DNA of 64,000 bases, taken from contig JPHH03000026.1 in the NCBI GenBank assembly GCA_000750105.3, forward strand, positions 186,001-250,000, in the 5' to 3' direction. Both the position numbers and the translations under genes were made by a program. Positions 57,384-64,000 of this stretch are shown here, in pieces. The notes under the pieces were generated by a model. The model was not told where the DNA came from. It ran no database searches and saw only the letters and a program-made list of their open reading frames with translations. The stretch's first letter is position 1; every line of letters begins with the position of its first letter. This DNA is from Tolypocladium sp. Sup5 PDA-1. Taxonomy: Eukaryota > Ascomycota > Sordariomycetes > Hypocreales > Ophiocordycipitaceae.

Positions 57384-60274
57384 ATGATGGCACAGCCGGT
57401 GCCTCATCAGGCGACGGATAAGAGGCGCGTCAAGGTCTACGAGCTGCGCAACAATGACTGGTTTGATCGCGGCACCGGCTTCTGCACCGCGACCTTTGCG
57501 AGTGTGCGTCCTCCATTTCTTTCCCTGCTCAAATCAACATTCGCTCAGTGACTAACCGATGTCCGCCCTGGGATGCAGACTGAGGAGGGCCGCAAAGATC
57601 CACGGGTCATTGTTGAATCCGAAGATCAACCCGAGCGTCTGCTTCTAGAGACCAGGATCCATAAGGAGGATGGGTTTCAGAAGCAGCAAGGCAAGTCGCG
57701 CATCTATATTCCCGCCCTGCTACACCCCTCGCTAACTTGAAATCTACAGAGACTCTTATCGTGTGGCAAGAGCCTGGGAGCGGAGTGGATATGGCCCTCA
57801 GCTTCCAAGAAGCGGAGGGCTGTGCGCTGATATGGTTCGTCTAGTCACCTCGGTGAGGACACTCTGGTTGGTTGGACGACCACTGACAGCTCTGCAGGCG
57901 ATTCGTCAGTAATATCCAGCAGGCGTTGCAGAACAACGCCACTATTGTTGGTACGCACAGCTCCTTGGCAACCTCACTTTGTGTAATAGTGTACTGATAA
58001 ATCAATCATTCCTCCAGACGACGGCCTCTCCGACGACCTTGCCATGGAGGCCCCCCCCGCCGTTAGCCTCCCCGCCGCCGAACTGGGAAACCTGGTCGAG
58101 ATTGAATCGAGCATGCGCCTCATGACCACGACTGCTAATGGCCGCGACGCCCTGTCCAAGGCCATCATGGCCGAGGACTACATTGGCAAGCTTATTCCTC
58201 TCGTCGAAATGGCGGAAGACCTCGAGAGCCTGCCGGACTTGCATCGACTCTGCAACATTATGAAGACCATCCTCCTGCTTAACGATACCACCATTATTGA
58301 GCATGCTGTATCCGACGAGTGTGTGCTGGGCGTTGTCGGCGCGTTGGAATACGACCCAGACTTCCCCAGCCACAAGGCCAACCACCGCCATTGGCTCGAC
58401 AACCAAGGCCGCTACAAGGAGGTTGTGCCGATCGAAGACGAACAGACGCGCCAGAAGATCCACCAGACGTACCGCCTCCAGTACCTGAAGGATGTTGTCC
58501 TGGCTCGAATCCTCGACGACCCCACGTTCTCGGTGCTCAACTCGTTGATTTTCTTCAACCAAGTTGACATTGTTCAACATTTGCAGTCCAACTCTGCGTT
58601 CCTGGGCGAGCTCTTTGGCATCTTCAGCTCCCGCCGTCGCGACCAGAGGAAGAGGAAGGAGGCCGTGCTTTTCATCCAGCAGTGCTGCGCGATTGCAAAG
58701 AACATTCAGCCGCCAGCTCGGCAGACGCTATATAACAACTTTATCGCACATGGACTGCTTCAAGTCATACACTTTGGCTTGCGACACAGCGACGTGGCGG
58801 TCCGCGTGGGAGCCACAGACATTATGATCTCAATCATTGATCACGACCCTCACATGATTCGGCAAACAATCTACCGTCAGATGCACGAGAACCAGCCGTC
58901 CTTGACCGACTCCTTGATTGACCTCTTGCTCGTCGAGGTTGATCTGGGCGTCAAGTCTCAGATTTCCGAGGCGCTCAAGGTGCTATTGGATCAGGGGATA
59001 CAGCCTCAGGGACCAGAGCACTTTCCTAAGGTGAACGGTGAATTCGTTGGGCGACCTAGGCCTCAACCCTCTCTGGATCCCCAACAAGAGCTTTTCCTGA
59101 CCCGATTCTACGAGCGGTCCGCGCTGAAGCTGTTTCAGCCGCTCCTCGACCTGGAGAGCCGGACCGACATGGACTTTCCGGTGCAACAAGCGTCAATGTT
59201 CACGTACCTCGTGGAGATTATGTGCTTCTTCATCCGCCAGCACCACCGGTTCAGCAGATATTTCGTGCTGAACAACAACATTGCAAAGCGCGTTTGTCAG
59301 CTTCTCAAGAGCCCCGAGAAGTACTTGCGCCTAGGTAAGCGATTCCCAGCCTGACCCTGTTGCAATTGCAAATCACTAACATGCCGTCAGTTTGCATTCG
59401 GTTCATCCGGCACTTGATCGGTCTCCAGGATGAATTCTACATCAGGCACCTGACAGAGAAAGATGCCCTTGGCCCCATTCTTGAAGTGCTCATCGAAACC
59501 CTGCCCAGGGACAACCTTCTCAGTTCAGCATCGTTGGAACTCTTCGAGTTCATCAAGAAGGAGAACATCAAGGAACTGGTGAAACACCTTGTGGCCAATT
59601 ACCGGGAACGCCTGGTTAGCCTGAGCTATATGCCCACGTTCCGTGACATCGTTTTGCGATACGATCAGACCCAGGGCTACACCGCTAATATGGACTACTT
59701 CCTCGAGGGCGAAGATGATCTGGGAAGGAAGCCACCGCCTAATACGAGACTGATGGAGCAGATTGCCGTGGACCCTGCCGAAGAGGAGTACTGGAACACA
59801 TCAGATCCCGAGGACGAGGATGAGGACCACCACGAAGGACCTGCAGAGAAGACGCCGTCAACGAACGGGGCTGCCACTCCCTCGCGGCCCCTGGTTGATT
59901 ACCCGTCCGACGAAGAAAGCGACGAGAATGCCAATCCTGAAGCCGAGGGAAAGCCGAAAGGTGACGACGACTCTGCCTCTGGACGTGTCGTACCGAGCCA
60001 AGACTCCGAAATGACCGTAGCGCCGCCCCTCGAGCGACTGTCCGAAAAGCGTCGACGCGAGGAGGACGAGGAAGATGAGCTGGGGAAGTTGATGCAGAAT
60101 AAGCGTCGCAACAGCAGCTCGTCTGAATCCAACGCCAGCACCACGTCGCGGATGACGCCCCGGCGCAAGAGCTTCTCCCCCAACTCTGGAAACGGTGGCC
60201 ACAAGAAAATATCCATCAGTCTCTCCTCGACGGTGAAGACTGGCGGCGAGGCTCGATCGGACGAGGAGCTCTGA
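57384..60274 (+). CDS. PSY2: Protein phosphatase 4 regulatory subunit 3 (Psy2/SMEK)
   Basis: Six exons (57384-57503, 57579-57690, 57750-57834, 57898-57950, 58018-59334, 59391-60274) encode 856 residues; the introns are 56-75 nt. Psy2 targets the PP4 catalytic subunit to substrates in the DNA-damage response and other nuclear events. The N-terminal EVH1/PH-like domain reads RRVKVYELRNNDWFDRGTGF and ETLIVWQEPGSGVDMALSFQ. The SMEK domain follows (MAEDYIGKLIPLVEMAEDLE, then FLGELFGIFSSRR), then armadillo-like helices to FRDIVLRYDQTQGYTANM. The tail is acidic and then Lys/Arg/Ser-rich. Intron 2 begins GC, not GT. The frame is open upstream to about 57252 without an ATG; 57384 is the first usable ATG. 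Confidence 0.9.
57691..57749 (+). other. GC-AG intron of PSY2
   Basis: The donor is CAAG|GCAAGT and the acceptor CTACAG, with a GCTAAC branch site. Only this join continues QKQQ into ETLIVWQEP. AG|GCAAGT is the usual context of GC-AG introns. Confidence 0.85.
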
Positions 60275-60952
60275 GATGATCGGTTTCTTTTTTTTCTTTT
60301 TCGGCAACGGCGTACGGGCATTGTTGAGCTCATTTTCATCTCTGGTATGAGAGCGTGAACGGCAGCGGTTAAGGGACAGTCCGCGTTGGTCAGGGGGGCG
60401 GGTTCGGTGGCGTTTTATAATCGAACTTTTGCGTTATTTTGCATCCCTATTGGGTTTTGGGAAAGACGAAGGGCTCAGTCAGTCCTGTTGCGAGCCCGAC
60501 GAGCTAGGTGGGTGACCGCACAGAATAGAGGCGGCGGAGAGAGACGATGTGTGGGTGATGGGCGAGCTTGGTCGGGACGGTACGGATGAGATTGGCAAAG
60601 GGCGAGGGCAGGCGGGCCTCGTCGAGGATGGGAGCGTGTTGAAACGGCGAGCCGTGTACTGCTCGCAGTGTATCATATGTAATGAGTCCATGTACGGACG
60701 GCCGTGAGGCGCATGCTGGGACGTGTCCCTGGCTGCGCTACGAAGCGAAATGTACCAAGCATTGGCTGCATGCAATGATGATCTCGACTGATGACCGTAA
60801 TGTTGCAAGTCATGCTTCTGGATGAAGCTGATACATCTATTCATGCCAGGGGCAGTGTCTATCTCATGTCCCATCTAAGCTTCTTGGAGACTTTTTGCTC
60901 CCCGTACCTCGTACCCACGGATGAATAAATTCATATCTGTGCCTCCCTCCGT
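60275..60952. other. Convergent intergenic region
   Basis: These 678 bases separate the ends of PSY2 and AFG2. A poly-T run (60287-60301) lies just after the PSY2 stop. No gene is supported. Confidence 0.6.
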
Positions 60953-63263
60953 CTATAGCTTTTTAAACTGTCCCCTCCACTCCTCGTAGCCGTCAATCAT
61001 GTCGCTCGTAATATTCCGCGGCGTCTTCTCCACCGCCGCCACCAGGTCCTCCATGCAAATCTCCAGCCTCGCCACCCCGGTGTCGTCGTCCTCGAAGCGG
61101 TCCTCGGCCGCCTGCCCGGCCTCGGTGCATATGGCCTGGATCTCGGCGCCCGAGTACCCGTCCGCGAGGCGTGCCAGCTCGGCGACGTCGACGGCGGGCG
61201 AGACGTCGAGACCGCGCAGGTGCACGCCGAAGATGGCCTCGCGGGCGGGCTGGTCGGGCGGGCCGACGTAGAGCACCTTGTCGAAGCGGCCGGGCCGCAG
61301 GAGCGCCGGGTCGATGGCCTCGGGGCGGTTCGTGGCTCCGAGGACGAGCACGCCGGTTAGGGCCTCGAAGCCGTCCAGCTCGGTGAGCAGCGTGGTGAGC
61401 ATGTTGACCGCACCGGTGCTCCGCGAGACGCCGCCGTTGCCGGAGCCCGCCCCGCGCTGCCCGCCGATGGAGTCGATCTCGTCGAAGAAGATGATGGACG
61501 GCGAGGCGGCCTTGGCGCGCGCAAACAGCGTGCGCACCGCGCGCTCCGACTCGCCGACGTACATGTTGAGCATCTCGGCGGCCTTGACGGCGAAGAAGTT
61601 GAAGCCGGACTCGGTGGCCATGGCCTGCGCGGAGAGCGTCTTGGAGCACCCGGGCGGGCCGTAGAGCAGCAGCCCCTTGGGCGGGTGGCGGAGGACGCGG
61701 CGGGAGGACGGATTGGAGTCCTTCGCGCTCTTGATCATGCGGCCGAGGACCTTCTTGACGCTCTCCTGGCCGCCGACGTCCTGCCAGTGGATGGTCGGCG
61801 GGCGGAGGTTGATGTCGTGCATGGCGGTTGGGCGGATGACGCGCAGGGCCTGTTCCATGTCCTCCGTTGTGAGGAACTGCTCCAGCCCCGAGCCCGGGTC
61901 GGCGCCCTCCTCGTCTAGCCTGTTACCCATGAATCTGTTGGCCTTGTGGACGAGTTTGACGAGGTCGTGGCTGTTATACGCGTGCGTTTTTTGCGACACG
62001 CTGCGGAGGCACTGCTCCTTGTCTTCGGGGAGGATGTGCGGGTCCAGGAAGGTGAGGATCTCGAGGCGCTCGGCGGCGCGGGGGATGGGGAGGGCGATGT
62101 CTTCGGGGAAGCGGGAGGGTTTCTGGAGTTTGGCGGGCACGTCGGTCATGTAGTCGAGACAGGTGGCTATGACGACGACCTTTGGCAGTGCGTTGTTGGC
62201 GCTGGCTTCGGTCGAAAGGCTGTCGAGTTCCTCGCTGAGGGCCTCGATGACGGATTCGCGGTTGGAGCGATCCTTGCCGGTGATCTCGTCCAGTCCTTCG
62301 ATGAAGACCATGCTGGGCTGCGTTGCACGGGCTTGCTTGAACGTCTCCCTCATGGTAGACAGCTTGTCCGACGGCTTGATCCAGTACGCCCTGCCCCATC
62401 TCGTTTCCTCGACACGCCGCAGGATAAACGTCTTGCCCGTGCCAGGTCCGCCGTGGATGACGAGGCCGCACGTCAGGCGCTCGTTCTTTACCCATGAAGG
62501 GCGACAGAAACCGCGGAGAAACTGGTTCAGGGTCTTGATAGGGGAGCTCAGGCCAGGGACGCCGGTGACGATGAGGTCTCCTCCGGGGGTAGCAACAGCA
62601 TTGGCAGTCTCCTCCTCGTCTGGCTGAAGCATGCGTACATTTGTGGAGGTGAGCTTGAACTTGGCGAGGTTGTTGGTCTGTGAGTTGACGGAGACGATCT
62701 TGAACGTCCGCCGGAGCTTGTTGATGTTAACTCCCTCGAATACCATGCCAGGAAACACTTGTTCCGCGCGATCTGCCGCAGGTTAGCCCATGGCAAGTAC
62801 GTTTATCGTTCGGCTGTCACTCACTCAGGGATAAACTGAGCGCAAATCTCCAGCTAGAGGCCCAGTCAGGGGCATCCTTCGCATTTCCCAACGAAATCTC
62901 ACCATCCTCAGTGACATCCTGCGCAACCACCTCCTCCGCATCGGGCACAGGCTCGCCCAGCACGACCCTCACCTGGTCACCAATCTTGAAACCCGTTGCC
63001 TCCTGGAACGCCCGCGTCATCATCACGACGTTGGGACTGAGGTTCCCGGCCGGCGGCGCCCATAGCGTCGCCTCCCGCTTGGGCAGCGGATCGCCCTCTA
63101 GTCTCTCGAGGACACAGCGCCTGCCGCCCTCAAGGCTGTTGGTCAACACGAGCAGGGATTCCTTGCTGATGTAGATGCGCCCGGCGCCGGCGAGAGTCGC
63201 CTTTTCGAGGGGGCTGCCGTTGGCCAGCGGCCGGACCTTGGCGTCGATGCTCCTTCTGAGCAT
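60953..63263 (-). CDS. AFG2: AAA+ ATPase Afg2/Drg1 (SPATA5 type)
   Basis: Two exons (62825-63263 and 60953-62772) encode 752 residues; the intron is 62773-62824 (52 nt) with a GCTAAC branch site. Afg2/Drg1 is a Cdc48-like double-ring ATPase that releases the shuttling factor Rlp24 from new cytoplasmic 60S subunits. The N domain covers about 1-220. D1 has Walker A GGPGTGKT (254-261). D2 has Walker A GPPGCSKT (518-525), whose CSKT form marks the Afg2/SPATA5 branch, then KAAEMLNMYVGESERAVR and Walker B IIFFDEID (573-580). In D1 the Walker B reads VFIEGLDEI: E305-G306 stand where Asp-Glu is expected, so D1 may bind but not hydrolyse ATP. The splice joins SLSL to NRAEQVFPGMVF. Confidence 0.9.
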
Positions 63264-63574
63264 GTTGCACTGTATGGGGAGAGGCTACATGCGCGGGCGA
63301 GTGTTGAATGGCGCAGCGTGCCTCTCCGTCTCGGGGAATAGGCGGCAATGGAGGTTGCAAGTCCAAGTTTGGAATTCTCAGGAACGTCCCGAAATTTTAT
63401 ACGAGTACATGGAAGGAGCAAGTCACCACAACAGGACGTGGAATAATGTCATTCCGCACATAAAAATAACAAAAATAATGACAAACGGAACCATTACGAG
63501 TCAGCTTTAGTTTTATTACCTTCGGCTCATGAGATTATTCAAGTCTACAACGTGTCATAACTTGCCTTTTAACT
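63264..63574. other. Intergenic region, AFG2 promoter
   Basis: These 311 bases upstream of AFG2 include an AT-rich stretch near 63440-63540. The 3' end of the right-edge gene may also lie here. Confidence 0.5.
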
Positions 63575-64000
63575 TCACTCGCTTCGTCTTGTGTCTTTGG
63601 CGGGGTGTCTGTCTCGGCTCAGAAAATGACGTCCATCGAGAACCAGGCAAGCCAGGCTTGCCAGGGTCCTCCGACGCACGGACCACCTGCCCCCAAAAAA
63701 GACACCCAGCTTCAGCCTCAAGTCTCCAGCTCCAACATACCAAAAAGTTGGCCAACGCGAACGTCGTCTCCCACCAGCGCCAACGAAAAAGCCGAGCTGT
63801 TCGCCTGTCCTCGATGCGCCCTCCCGCCTCCCCGCCGCCTGGATGATCCACTCCCGCGTGACCGCGCTGCTCTCGGCCTCGAAGCTCCCCGTCGCGACGC
63901 GGCAGGCCTCGCGGCGCATATCGCACGGCCCGGCGAGGCGCGCGCAGGGGGATGCGCCGTGGCCGCTTCTGAAGAGGAGGACGCGGGCGCAGCATGATGG
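63575..64000 (-). CDS. C-terminal fragment of an unrecognised gene, cut by the window edge
   Basis: This minus-strand frame is open from the window edge to a stop at 63575. From 64000 to about 63800 nearly every codon ends in G or C, like the real genes nearby, and it reads DMRREACRVATGSFEAESSA and TREWIIQAAGRREG. Several Cys lie upstream of this. After about 63790 the codon bias fades, so an intron or an earlier end is likely and the true C-terminus is unsure. No family is recognised. A plus-strand frame overlaps it (to 63997) but has a poorer codon pattern. Confidence 0.35.
   Translation of the reverse strand, partial: PSCCARVLLFRSGHGASPCARLAGPCDMRREACRVATGSFEAESSAVTREWIIQAAGRREGASRTGEQLGFFVGAGGRRRSRWPTFWYVGAGDLRLKLGVFFGGRWSVRRRTLASLACLVLDGRHFLSRDRHPAKDTRRSE

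Noticed and set aside
57025..57384. 119-codon plus-strand frame just before PSY2
   Set aside because: It overlaps the PSY2 N-terminal frame out of register and has leader-like Pro/Arg/Ser composition.

Overview
The window is nuclear DNA of a filamentous ascomycete, most likely a Sordariomycete and plausibly a member of the Hypocreales. It is GC-rich, and its genes carry short introns (mostly 47-90 nt) with ordinary fungal splice and branch sites such as CTAAC. Its proteins look like those of moulds: a FlbA-type RGS regulator, a DUF7053 protein, a GPI cell-wall protein and an AAD-type aldo-keto reductase. The order is an inference from protein character, since no taxonomic marker was searched.

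Layout. The left edge holds the end of ORC4 (1-837, +), a DUF7053 gene (1718-2497, +), a GPI-anchored Asp/His-repeat wall protein (2874-3835, -) and the conidiation regulator flbA (5182-7515, -). An 11.8 kb gene desert (7516-19348) follows; it carries microsatellites, small palindromes and one perfect 39-bp inverted repeat. From 19.3 to 50 kb genes are dense and mostly housekeeping: CDC73, the CoA carrier LEU5, a METTL4-like MT-A70 methyltransferase, mitoribosomal uL23m, a 2-oxoglutarate oxygenase, a conserved unknown, an MME1-like carrier, an SRPK-like kinase, IMP2, eIF2-alpha, BUB3, an acidic unknown, an aldo-keto reductase with a 4-nt exon, a large helical-repeat protein, squalene epoxidase ERG1 and ALG5. 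Next come an uncharacterised gene (50703-52097, -) and a 5.3 kb gene-poor stretch. PSY2 (PP4 regulatory subunit 3) and the AAA+ ATPase AFG2 then converge, and a gene fragment sits at the right edge.

How the genes relate. There are no operons and no secondary-metabolite cluster. Several mitochondrial genes lie within 13 kb (LEU5, uL23m, an MME1-like carrier, IMP2), and two ER-membrane genes converge (ERG1 and ALG5). Divergent pairs that could share promoters are LEU5/METTL4, the oxygenase/unknown, the MME1-like carrier/kinase and eIF2-alpha/BUB3. Exon joins were chosen by eye from splice signals, frame and family resemblance. Every multi-exon model given sums to a whole number of codons.

I found no rRNA, tRNA, CRISPR array or recognisable transposon. 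No defence or mobile system is evident. The most unusual items are the tandem Asp/His repeat protein, the 4-nt exon, the AFG2 copy with a broken D1 Walker B motif, and the desert upstream of flbA with its 39-bp palindrome.
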